Source: Acinetobacter lwoffii
Lineage (GTDB): Bacteria; Pseudomonadota; Gammaproteobacteria; Pseudomonadales; Moraxellaceae
Direction: 5' to 3'
NCBI RefSeq assembly: GCF_019343495.1
Contig: NZ_CP072549.1
Location: 1,798,001-1,862,000, forward strand
Length of the DNA stretch: 64,000 bases
Shown here: positions 56,885 through 64,000 of the stretch, piece by piece
How positions within the stretch are numbered: position 1 is the first letter of the stretch
How the letters are laid out: every line of letters starts with the position of its first letter
Translations under genes and position numbers: made by a program
Notes under the pieces: generated by a model
Told to the model about the DNA's origin: nothing
Seen by the model: the letters and a program-made list of their open reading frames with translations, nothing else
Databases searched by the model: none

Positions 56885-58990
56885 ATGCCAGGCCCACAGG
56901 TCAGTCAAGCCAAGCAGCAGTTAGAGATCATTATCGATGCGTATTTAAGTGAAAGCGATGTCGAACGTGTGCTTGCGGCCTGTGATTATGCAGATATGGC
57001 GCATGATGGGATTGTGCGCAAAAGTGGTGAACCTTATATTCTGCATCCGATTGCAGTCAGCTGTATTCTGGCGCATATGCGTTTGGACACTGAAACCTTA
57101 ATGGCCGCCCTGCTGCACGATGTGATTGAAGATACCGAATTTAACAAAGATGATATTAGCAAGATTTTTGGTTTTACCGTCGCTGAACTGGTCGATGGTG
57201 TCACCAAACTCAGTCATTCCAGTGATAAAGAATATAATAAAGCGGCTTCTTTCCGGAAAATCCTGCAAGCGACGCTACAAGATCCACGTGTCATTATCGT
57301 AAAACTGGCCGACCGTTATCACAACATGACCACTTTGGACGCACTGCGCCCTGACAAACGGGCACGTATTGCCCGCGAAACCTTTGAAATTTTTGTTCCG
57401 ATGGCGCGTATTGTCGGCATGAATGAAATGGCCGATAACCTGGAACATCTTTGTTATCAGAATCTAGATCTGGATATGTATAACAATGTGCAGGCCGCCC
57501 TGCTGGAAACCAAGCCAAAACGCTGTGAATATCAGGCCAAATGGGAAAAGAACCTGACTGAACTGCTGCAACAGAATGCCATTCAGGGCCGGATTAAGAA
57601 GAAGAATAATAATATTGAGCTACTGCGCCACTTCGTTAAAAATGATATCGATCTACAAGAATTAACTCATAGCCATGCTTTTGAAATTATTTTACAGAGC
57701 ATCGCGGACTGTGACCGACTGGCAGAAATCCTGACACAAAGTTTTAAAATCCAGAGTTATGAAGATCATATCCGCCGCCCATTACCGGGAGGCAACCAGT
57801 CCTTGATGATGCGCCTGAAAGGCGAAAAGACCACTTTGTCTTTGACTATTCAAACCGAACTCATGCGTAAAGCGGCACGTTTTGGCGTTGTACTCGGTGA
57901 AAGTGCGCCGCAAGCCTGCCGCTCTGCGATTCAGGCCTCGATGCAAAATCTGAATGTTCTGGTCGATGGTGAATGTGCCAAAACCACTTTCAGTGAACTA
58001 CTGGATTATCTGCACCAAGAAAAAATCTGGGTCTATACTCCGCACGGCCATTTACATGAATTGCCGCAAGGTGCCACGGCGGTCGACTTTGCTTATGCCG
58101 CGAGTTTATTCCTGGGCAACCATGCGGTGGGTGCAAAAATTAATAATGAGACCAAACCACTGTCGACTCCTCTAGTCAGTGGTCAGGTGGTCGAAATTAT
58201 TACCGATGTCCTTGCGACTCCGAACCCAGATTGGCTCAGTTTTATTAATACCCAGAAAGCTCGTCGTGCTATTCAGAATATTCTGCGTGATCAGGACCCA
58301 GACGAACAGCGTCTGGTCGGACAACAGGCTCTCAATCGTGCACTAAAACTGTTTCATCGTTCGATTCGCGATCTGACTGAAGCAGACTGGAAAAACCTCT
58401 TGGAATGGCGCCATGTTTCCAGCAAAGAACAGCTCTTTGAACAGATTGCAGTCGGTGATTTATTACCACAACTGGTGGCCAATCATTTATTTGCCCAAGA
58501 TCAGCATCAGAATATTGCCAGTTCAGATCGTCTGATTCAGGGAACGGAAGGTGTCGATGTCAAATATGCACATTGCTGCAATCCTGTGCTGGGTGATCCG
58601 ATTCAGGGTCATTTGACCCGTCGTGGTCTGATTGTGCATCGTGCGCGCTGTCATAACCTATTGCACGAACAGCATCAGCATCCAGAAAATATCATGTTAT
58701 TGCAGTGGACCTCTGATGATCTAGAAGATATCAGCTTTACTGCCTATCTCAGCATTGACTTGGACATGAATGACGAGCAGATTTCCGACCTGATTTACCA
58801 ATGCCGTAAAGCGCATTCCGGGGTGGAAATGGTGCGTACTCAGGATGACAAAACCTATGTCAATATCGTGGTGCATAACCGTAAACAGATTGCACAGATT
58901 ATCCGGGATTTACGCATGTATTTCGGTTTCCCACGAATTATCCGTCTGGCTCAGCCCGTCGTTTTCAGTGAAGCCTCTAAAGCGAGTTGA
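56885..58990 (+). CDS. spoT: (p)ppGpp hydrolase SpoT with degenerate synthetase domain
   Basis: SpoT controls the alarmone (p)ppGpp. The 701-residue protein has the long RSH layout: an HD hydrolase domain (about 20-190) with H54, H78-D79, E82-D83 and the later aspartate in ADRYHNMTTLDA; a synthetase region (about 200-370); a TGS domain (about 390-450, IWVYTPHGHLHELPQGA); a helical region; a zinc-finger-like CCNPVLGD; and a C-terminal ACT domain. The synthetase region lacks the expected GYQSLH and ExQIRT motifs. The protein is therefore probably a hydrolase only, as reported for Acinetobacter SpoT. Confidence 0.93.
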   Translation: MPGPQVSQAKQQLEIIIDAYLSESDVERVLAACDYADMAHDGIVRKSGEPYILHPIAVSCILAHMRLDTETLMAALLHDVIEDTEFNKDDISKIFGFTVAELVDGVTKLSHSSDKEYNKAASFRKILQATLQDPRVIIVKLADRYHNMTTLDALRPDKRARIARETFEIFVPMARIVGMNEMADNLEHLCYQNLDLDMYNNVQAALLETKPKRCEYQAKWEKNLTELLQQNAIQGRIKKKNNNIELLRHFVKNDIDLQELTHSHAFEIILQSIADCDRLAEILTQSFKIQSYEDHIRRPLPGGNQSLMMRLKGEKTTLSLTIQTELMRKAARFGVVLGESAPQACRSAIQASMQNLNVLVDGECAKTTFSELLDYLHQEKIWVYTPHGHLHELPQGATAVDFAYAASLFLGNHAVGAKINNETKPLSTPLVSGQVVEIITDVLATPNPDWLSFINTQKARRAIQNILRDQDPDEQRLVGQQALNRALKLFHRSIRDLTEADWKNLLEWRHVSSKEQLFEQIAVGDLLPQLVANHLFAQDQHQNIASSDRLIQGTEGVDVKYAHCCNPVLGDPIQGHLTRRGLIVHRARCHNLLHEQHQHPENIMLLQWTSDDLEDISFTAYLSIDLDMNDEQISDLIYQCRKAHSGVEMVRTQDDKTYVNIVVHNRKQIAQIIRDLRMYFGFPRIIRLAQPVVFSEASKAS

Positions 58991-59065
58991 TCATTTAAAA
59001 CGATAGTGCTTTTATCGGCCGAATTGATCGAATATGATGTATGTCGATGATAAAAGGAGAAATTA

Positions 59066-59449
59066 ATGTCCCGCCAAGTAATCCATACTGAAAATGCCCC
59101 TGCTGCGATTGGTACTTATTCGCAAGCCATTTTAGTGGGTGATACCTTATATCTATCAGGTCAAATTGGCCTGGATCCTTATAGTATGGAACTGGTTGAA
59201 GGCATTGAAGCGCAAATTCGCCGGGTGTTTGATAACTTAAAAGCAGTCTGTGAAGCCGCTGGTGGTTCTTTGGCAGATATCGCCAAACTGAATATTTTCC
59301 TGACCGATTTATCGCACTTTCAACTGGTCAATCAAATTATGGGTGAGTATTTTGCCCAACCCTATCCAGCACGTGCTGCTTTAGGTGTCGCAAGCCTGCC
59401 TAAAGATGCTTTGGTTGAAATGGATGGTATTGTCATCATTAATCAATAA
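59066..59449 (+). CDS. ridA: RidA-family enamine/imine deaminase
   Basis: RidA hydrolyses reactive 2-aminoacrylate and other enamines released by PLP enzymes. The 127-residue product matches the YjgF/YER057c/UK114 fold with [25 protein letters not shown], the conserved arginine in [23 protein letters not shown], and the usual length. It follows spoT by 75 bases, the usual neighbourhood. AGGAGA precedes the ATG. Confidence 0.95.
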   Translation: MSRQVIHTENAPAAIGTYSQAILVGDTLYLSGQIGLDPYSMELVEGIEAQIRRVFDNLKAVCEAAGGSLADIAKLNIFLTDLSHFQLVNQIMGEYFAQPYPARAALGVASLPKDALVEMDGIVIINQ

Positions 59450-59604
59450 GTTATAAAAATCACTCAATATCTACCCACAATATCTCATTCTAAATCACGA
59501 ATCACTTTTGTGTGGAAATCCGAGCAGCACTTGGATTTCCGCTCAGATGGTCACTTTTTATCTAAATCATCAATCGTGATAAAAGCTATTTCAAATGATT
59601 TTTA

Positions 59605-59634
59605 TTGACAAACGATAACAATTATCAATAATAT
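59605..59634 (+). promoter_or_regulatory. Fur box overlapping the bfd promoter
   Basis: CGATAAC and ATTATCA form an inverted 7-1-7 repeat (59613-59627) that matches the Fur consensus TGATAATnATTATCA with few changes. It lies between a perfect -35 (TTGACA, 59605-59610) and a -10 (TAATAT, 59629-59634). Bound Fur would block this promoter when iron is plentiful. Confidence 0.85.
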
Positions 59635-59668
59635 TACTTATCTTATTTAATCACTGTGGTTGTGTCCT

Positions 59669-59863
59669 ATGTACGTTTGTCTATGCCGTGGCATTACAGA
59701 TCAAGACATTAAAGATGCTATTGCAAATGGCGCTGAAAGTTATCGTGATGTCCGCGATATGTTGGACTTGGGAACTTGCTGTGGCCGCTGTGCACCAGAA
59801 GCCCGTATGATCATCAGTGATGAAGTTTCACAAATTGCAGCACGGCTGGCAGTTGCAGCATAA
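59669..59863 (+). CDS. bfd: Bacterioferritin-associated ferredoxin
   Basis: Bfd carries a [2Fe-2S] cluster and reduces iron stored in bacterioferritin so that it can be released. The 64-residue product has the four-cysteine pattern: C4-x-C6 in MYVCLCRG and CC-x-RC in LGTCCGRCAPEA. I chose the ATG at 59669; an ATG three codons upstream adds nothing to the family. The Fur box fits release of iron during starvation. The bacterioferritin gene follows 236 bases downstream. Confidence 0.95.
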   Translation: MYVCLCRGITDQDIKDAIANGAESYRDVRDMLDLGTCCGRCAPEARMIISDEVSQIAARLAVAA

Positions 59864-60099
59864 ATTAAAAATATTTCTCCTTATAAGCATAATGAAAAAC
59901 AATGATCTTCGATCATTACTCCTCCCCCGCCTTTGACTCTGGCGGGTTTTTATTGCCACTCATCTGAGTCTGGATCGATTCGATGTCGATTTTCATTTGC
60001 TGTTCCATAAATTACTCGCCATTTGCCCCTGACTTGCTTTACTATCAGGATTAGAGCGCTTTCTTAGAAAGATAAAACAGGTCCAAATGGAGTTATGCG

Positions 60100-60564
60100 A
60101 TGAAAGGCAATCGTGATGTGATTAATCAGCTCAATCAGGTGTTGTATCACCACTTAACTGCCATTAACCAGTATTTCCTGCATTCGCGCATGTTTAATGA
60201 CTGGGGCATTGAGAAACTGGGCTCGGCAGAATATAAAGAATCCATTGTTCAGATGAAACATGCTGATAAAATTATTGAACGTATTTTATTTTTGGAAGGT
60301 CTGCCAAATTTACAAAATCTGGGCAAACTGTATATCGGTCAGCATACTCAAGAAGTGCTGCATTGTGATGTGCGCAAAGTCAAAGAGAATATTGAAGCCA
60401 TCCAGAAAGCTGTCGCACTGGCTGAAACCCAAATGGATTATGTGACGCGTGATCTGGTTCAGGAAATTCTAGAGAAAGAAGAAAATTATCTGGATTGGAC
60501 AACGACACAAATTGATCTGATCGAAAGCATTGGCATTGAAAACTATATTCAAAGTCAGCTCTAA
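60100..60564 (+). CDS. bfr: Bacterioferritin subunit lacking most ferroxidase ligands
   Basis: The 154-residue protein aligns without gaps to E. coli bacterioferritin and keeps the heme-ligating M52 (QMKHADKI) and the general four-helix fold. Of the ferroxidase ligands, E18 is histidine, E51 is glutamine, E94 is valine and H130 is tyrosine; only H54 and E127 remain. Such subunits are known in species with two Bfr types, in which one provides the heme and the other oxidises iron. The partner would be elsewhere in the genome. It follows the Fur-controlled bfd. Confidence 0.88.
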   Translation: MKGNRDVINQLNQVLYHHLTAINQYFLHSRMFNDWGIEKLGSAEYKESIVQMKHADKIIERILFLEGLPNLQNLGKLYIGQHTQEVLHCDVRKVKENIEAIQKAVALAETQMDYVTRDLVQEILEKEENYLDWTTTQIDLIESIGIENYIQSQL

Positions 60565-60582
60565 ACTCAAAATTAAGACAAG

Positions 60583-60613
60583 AAAAAGCCAGCATCTACT
60601 GGCTTTTTTGTAT
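60583..60613. terminator. Bidirectional terminator between bfr and the oligosaccharyltransferase gene
   Basis: AAAAAGCCAG and CTGGCTTTTTT pair around CATCTA. Confidence 0.9.
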
Positions 60614-62248
60614 TTAGCGAGGTACATCCTGCGTTAATTCTTCATAACTCATTTCAGTTTTCTGAATGGTCTTTAAGCGTTGCAGCTGGTGCTTGGCTTC
60701 CGCCTCATATCCATTAAAAGCTAAAAGTTTGGCATATTTGATCAGGTTATATTTAGTCGGATAACTCAAGACCATTTGTTCACCTTCCAGAATCTGATCA
60801 GCAGATGCCTTGCTATAAGGATTCAGACGAATCCAGGCAATGCGATGATTAAACTCGGTCAGCAAATAAATTGGTTTTTCATTGGTGATTTTTTCCGGCT
60901 GTTTTTCATAACGAATACTTTGTCCAAGTTTTGGTACTACAACGTCATAATCCCGATAAATCACAATCAATAAAAGCAATCCGACAGCAAAAATGAATTT
61001 CATGCCGATTGATGGCATAACTATTATTTTAATTTTTGGATTTTGTGCCAGAACTGTACCCAGAATAAAACCCACCGGTAACAGGAAATAGGCATAATGC
61101 TGTGGAAACTCAAACATGGCATGCGTCACAAAAGCCCCGATCATCAAGATCCCGATGACAGACTCTGGCGTGTTGACCCAGCGCTGCAACTGATAACCCA
61201 AATAACCAAAGTACGCCAAAAACGGCAGACCGATGATCAACCCATTCCAGAGTAAAAAGTCCAGAATAAAATTATGCGCGCTACGAATCCAGACCGGGCC
61301 TTGTACTGTATCGCTAATCGAGACAAAAGCGATACTGGTCTGATACCAACCATAGCCAAACCATGGTTGCGCCTGAATTGCCGCTAGCATTTGCTGCCAG
61401 ATGGCAAGTCGTGACATATCTCCGGTGGCACGCGACACCACATCCCGGCTTTGTACCACGTCCGTATCCATCGCCTGTGCAGCGAGCTGACTGAGTAATG
61501 GAAAAGCACCAATACAAGCAACAAAGAAGATAAACCAAGCGATACTGTAATACCATTTCAGGCGAATAATACCTTTAAATTGATAAAAAGCCAGATAAAG
61601 CATAATCGCAATCGCAGCGACCCAAGCAGTACGTGACTGGCTTAAAGCCACTCCCATAACAATCACAGCAGCGCAGGCAAATAGCCATTTGGTCTGGATT
61701 TTTTTCTTTTCATAAAGGTACAGACAGCTCATCAATGCCATGACGAGAAAAGTCGCCATATTATTGGGCTGGGCGAAGTTGGCATAGGGCCGTTGAGTAC
61801 CACTGATATTCACCATCCCCGGTAAAGTTGCATCCAGATTTGTCCACTGGCAAAGTGCAATGATGCCCGTGACAGTACCTGAAGCCAGAAACACATAACT
61901 CAGATTAGCGAAAGTTTCTTCTCGGTTATAGTTTCCTGTTGATAAGTTATAACCGAGTACACTTGCCAGCCAAAAGCTTAAGACGAAAATATAGCCCATC
62001 ATGGCGATACTAAAAAAGAACACCTGCCCTGCCAGAAAATGTATAAATGGTACACAGGCAAGTAGTAATAAAGGTAAGCTAATAGTTGGGACTTTTAGTT
62101 TTTCTTTTAGACAGATAGCTGCAAGAGTGAATAACGCAAAGAAGGCATACAATTCACCCGTATAAGTCACCCAAGGGCGGTAATGGATCGGCATGAGCCA
62201 TGCGAGGGAGATGAGGATTGCTGCGATAAGGGCAAGCGTGAATTTCAT
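60614..62248 (-). CDS. pglL: PglL-type protein O-oligosaccharyltransferase (Wzy_C family)
   Basis: These multi-span membrane enzymes transfer lipid-linked glycan to serine of pilins and other exported proteins. The 544-residue product has about eleven hydrophobic segments, the Wzy_C-like region with SQSRTAW, a large periplasmic loop including GYGWYQTS and SAHNFILDFLLWNG, and the PglL_A/C-terminal region. Length and position near the pilin match PglL of A. baylyi (PglL-ComP) rather than the shorter TfpO. The ATG at 62248 is preferred over 62332 because the terminator of the upstream gene lies between them. Confidence 0.88.
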   Translation of the reverse strand: MKFTLALIAAILISLAWLMPIHYRPWVTYTGELYAFFALFTLAAICLKEKLKVPTISLPLLLLACVPFIHFLAGQVFFFSIAMMGYIFVLSFWLASVLGYNLSTGNYNREETFANLSYVFLASGTVTGIIALCQWTNLDATLPGMVNISGTQRPYANFAQPNNMATFLVMALMSCLYLYEKKKIQTKWLFACAAVIVMGVALSQSRTAWVAAIAIMLYLAFYQFKGIIRLKWYYSIAWFIFFVACIGAFPLLSQLAAQAMDTDVVQSRDVVSRATGDMSRLAIWQQMLAAIQAQPWFGYGWYQTSIAFVSISDTVQGPVWIRSAHNFILDFLLWNGLIIGLPFLAYFGYLGYQLQRWVNTPESVIGILMIGAFVTHAMFEFPQHYAYFLLPVGFILGTVLAQNPKIKIIVMPSIGMKFIFAVGLLLLIVIYRDYDVVVPKLGQSIRYEKQPEKITNEKPIYLLTEFNHRIAWIRLNPYSKASADQILEGEQMVLSYPTKYNLIKYAKLLAFNGYEAEAKHQLQRLKTIQKTEMSYEELTQDVPR

Positions 62249-62285
62249 GGAAATATCAGGCGGTAGAAGTTTGGCACATGATAAA

Positions 62286-62319
62286 CAAAAAAGCAGATTA
62301 AGGGTTAATCTGCTTTTTG
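62286..62319 (-). terminator. Terminator between the pilin accessory gene and pglL
   Basis: AAAAGCAGATTA and TAATCTGCTTTT are exact 12-base inverted arms around a five-base loop. A T-run follows on the minus strand. Its position sets the downstream pglL start at 62248. Confidence 0.9.
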
Positions 62320-62335
62320 ATCCTTCACACATAAG

Positions 62336-63076
62336 TTAGTTCCATGGGCGGAGGTTAACGATTTTGATCACTTCGGCTGTTTCTTTCTTAATTAAAACCA
62401 CCATATCGACTGCACTAGCTTTTAGCGGTACCCAAGCATCTGCATTTGGATATTTTGCTAAAGTTTTTTCAACTTCTGTTTTTGAGTTGTACTGTTCCAA
62501 TTCTTTAAGGGGCAATGCACGTTGTTGAATTTGAGTTTTGGCTTGAGTCAGTTCTACATAGCGTTCTGGACGTTGAGCAACAGAAATACCATCAAATATT
62601 TCTGCAAACATTTCATTATTGCGTTGTTGTGTATCTTTTGCAAATTCAGTAGAAACATATTGCGGTTTAAACCATGAAGGTTGTTGGAATTGTGGCTGGG
62701 CTTGCTGAATATTAATATCAACTAATTCATTTTTGCGTACAAGTTCAAAGCGATCTACATTATAAACCAACCATGCAGGACGACCTTGTTCTAGATTATA
62801 CAATCCATATACCAATGCTGATATTTGCAAAAGAATAACGACACTTAAATCAAATTTTAGTGATTTTTTGCCTTCCCTATAAACCAAAAGTCCAAGTAGA
62901 GGTCCGACAATAATATCAATTAGAATTAACATCAAAAATATTTGTGTAACACCAACTGCAGTTGCTAACGGCTGTGGATACCAGACTCCAAAAACTAATC
63001 CAATTACTGCTAGTACAATAAATATGGAAATTCCCAAATGACTAAGAAAGAATCGAATACGTTTAGATATGATCAA
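62336..63076 (-). CDS. tfpZ: TfpX/TfpZ-family type IV pilin accessory protein
   Basis: These proteins are encoded next to certain pilin types and are needed for normal piliation with them; their mechanism is unclear. The 246-residue protein has three to four N-terminal membrane segments (SHLGISIFIVLAVIGLVFG, TQIFLMLILIDIIVGPLLGLLV, LSVVILLQISALVYGLYNL in parts) and a soluble C-terminal half in the periplasm. The frame begins at TTG (63074-63076) with AAGG seven bases upstream. It follows a small gene and pilA. Confidence 0.87.
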   Translation of the reverse strand: MIISKRIRFFLSHLGISIFIVLAVIGLVFGVWYPQPLATAVGVTQIFLMLILIDIIVGPLLGLLVYREGKKSLKFDLSVVILLQISALVYGLYNLEQGRPAWLVYNVDRFELVRKNELVDINIQQAQPQFQQPSWFKPQYVSTEFAKDTQQRNNEMFAEIFDGISVAQRPERYVELTQAKTQIQQRALPLKELEQYNSKTEVEKTLAKYPNADAWVPLKASAVDMVVLIKKETAEVIKIVNLRPWN

Positions 63077-63088
63077 ATTACAACCTTG

Positions 63089-63343
63089 CTACTGTGTACT
63101 TAGCATTTCAAAAAACTTTGATTTAATTTCAGATTTTGTAATTTCATACAAAAGATCTTCTAAATCAGCTTTATTTTGGTGTTTAAAATCCCCTACGACT
63201 TCAGAGTGAGCATGATAAAATTCTAATAATTTTTCACTATGTTTTAAAACAACAATTAAGTCACTATCTTCAACAGAATTGGCTTTAGAAATAGTTTTAA
63301 TCTCAAAATTTAGTCCCTGATATAGATATAATTCTTTTCTAAT
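63089..63343 (-). CDS. Small protein of unknown function with apparent AUU start
   Basis: An 84-codon frame lies between pilA and the TfpZ-type gene and is absent from ATG/GTG/TTG predictions. It starts at ATT (63341-63343) seven bases after a perfect AGGAG; there is no in-frame ATG, GTG or TTG upstream back to the pilA terminator, and the next ATA is one codon earlier. The product (M)RKELYLYQGLNFEIKT... is charged and soluble, rich in E and K, with LIVVLKHSEKLLEFYHAHSE in the centre. It ends 12 bases before the accessory gene's start. I do not recognise a family. A lost or degraded start is the main alternative. Confidence 0.55.
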   Translation of the reverse strand: MRKELYLYQGLNFEIKTISKANSVEDSDLIVVLKHSEKLLEFYHAHSEVVGDFKHQNKADLEDLLYEITKSEIKSKFFEMLSTQ

Positions 63344-63376
63344 TATTTTTCTCCTATTTATTTTAAAATAATTAAT

Positions 63377-63404
63377 TAAAAAGACTGGCGAACCAGTCTT
63401 TTAT
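63377..63404 (-). terminator. Terminator after pilA
   Basis: AAAAGACTGG and CCAGTCTTTT pair around CGAA and end in T's on the minus strand. It sits between pilA and the rest of the cassette, limiting read-through. Confidence 0.9.
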
Positions 63405-63429
63405 TTAATCTCTAGTTAAAAACTAAAAA

Positions 63430-63975
63430 TTAACGACACTCTGAAGGAGCATATTTAGCTGGTAAAGCAGTAGCAGCAGCAGGAGCACCTTTAGCAAAGC
63501 CTCGAGCAGTTGCTTGTCCAGTAGTAGAAGACATACAAGCCCATTGTACTGAGCCTGAAAGCCCTGCAGCTAATGCTGCGCCAGCTGTACTACCAGCCGT
63601 AGCTTTAATATAAGGCGCCATTACAATTGTTTTTTGACGTGCATCTGTCGGTAAACTAGTATCAGCAGTCGTAGTTAGAGTTAATGTACCTGTAAGAGGT
63701 GCAGCTGCAATAGACTGTAAATATTTGCTTACGGGAGCTGTTGCTGAGCCTTGAGTTACAGCTGTTGCGGCAGATGCTACACCAACCATACCATTAGTTT
63801 GAAAACCTTCACTAATTGCAGATTTAGCAGATGCACCTGCTACAACTACTTCAGAAATTTTGGCACGTACTGTATAATCTTGATAAGCAGGAATCGCTAC
63901 CGCAGCCAAAATACCGATAATCGCTACAACAATCATTAATTCAATAAGGGTAAAACCCTTTTGTACTGTATTCAT
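63430..63975 (-). CDS. pilA: Type IV major pilin PilA
   Basis: PilA is the main subunit of type IV pili. The 181-residue prepilin begins [36 protein letters not shown], with the PilD cleavage site after G7 and the conserved Glu5. GGAG precedes the ATG at 63975. The mature domain has two cysteines, in QWACMSS and in the C-terminal SECR, that should close the disulfide loop. It does not end in the terminal serine used by TfpO systems, so if glycosylated it is probably at an internal serine, which fits the PglL-type enzyme nearby. The variable centre is rich in Ala, Thr and Gly. Confidence 0.95.
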   Translation of the reverse strand: MNTVQKGFTLIELMIVVAIIGILAAVAIPAYQDYTVRAKISEVVVAGASAKSAISEGFQTNGMVGVASAATAVTQGSATAPVSKYLQSIAAAPLTGTLTLTTTADTSLPTDARQKTIVMAPYIKATAGSTAGAALAAGLSGSVQWACMSSTTGQATARGFAKGAPAAATALPAKYAPSECR

Positions 63976-64000
63976 AACATTCTCCACAAATGTTTTTTGT

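Overview
The window is a chromosomal segment of an Acinetobacter species. Several things point to the genus: a close relative of the AbeM MATE pump, a CraA/MdfA-type chloramphenicol pump, a lipase chaperone placed upstream of its lipases, the fimT-pilV-pilW-pilX-pilY1-pilE cluster placed upstream of rpsP-rimM-trmD-rplS, and a zinc-independent L31 gene with a Zur box. The many lipases and the overall gene set suggest an environmental species rather than A. baumannii itself, but the species cannot be fixed from the sequence alone. Most of the window is ordinary core genome with moderate GC; the pilus genes (about 46.7-54.4 kb and 62.3-64 kb) and the two insertion sequences are clearly more AT-rich.

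Layout. 1-8.6 kb: 5'-part of dxs (minus strand), ribA, the anaerobic and aerobic coproporphyrinogen oxidases hemN and hemF, aroE and a large acyl-CoA dehydrogenase. 8.7-11.2 kb: a cold-shock gene, an HNH endonuclease gene and an intact IS982-family element with a visible 7-bp target duplication. 11.3-27.1 kb: hemW, two exporters (YdcZ-type, abeM), an ABC1 kinase, Zur-boxed rpmE2, crcB, a methyltransferase between two distantly related exported proteins, a lone ParA, an AI-2E-type permease, lipoprotein sodC, yccS and craA. 27.4-28.8 kb: a gene of unknown function split by an IS5-family element; removing the element restores one open frame. 29.4-38.3 kb: the D-2-hydroxyglutarate dehydrogenase/serA divergent pair, two EamA exporters flanking an AT-rich lipoprotein gene, a hemerythrin, a TSUP permease and truB.

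38.5-43.9 kb carries the lipase foldase followed by four tandem LipA paralogues, one of which has lost its catalytic Asp and His through an internal in-frame deletion. 44.4-46.6 kb is the rpsP-rimM-trmD-rplS operon. 46.7-54.4 kb is the minor-pilin/PilY1 operon for type IV pili and natural transformation. 54.6-60.6 kb holds ispH, gmk, rpoZ, a hydrolase-type spoT, ridA, Fur-boxed bfd and a bacterioferritin that lacks most ferroxidase ligands. 60.6-64 kb is the major pilin cassette: pilA, a small gene with an apparent AUU start, a TfpX/TfpZ-type accessory protein and a PglL-type O-oligosaccharyltransferase.

No tRNA, rRNA, CRISPR array or prophage was recognised. The features most worth follow-up are the lipase array with its degenerate member, the AUU-start gene in the pilin cassette, the ferroxidase-poor bacterioferritin, the HNH gene with a possible PUA/EVE-like front domain, and the IS-split gene.
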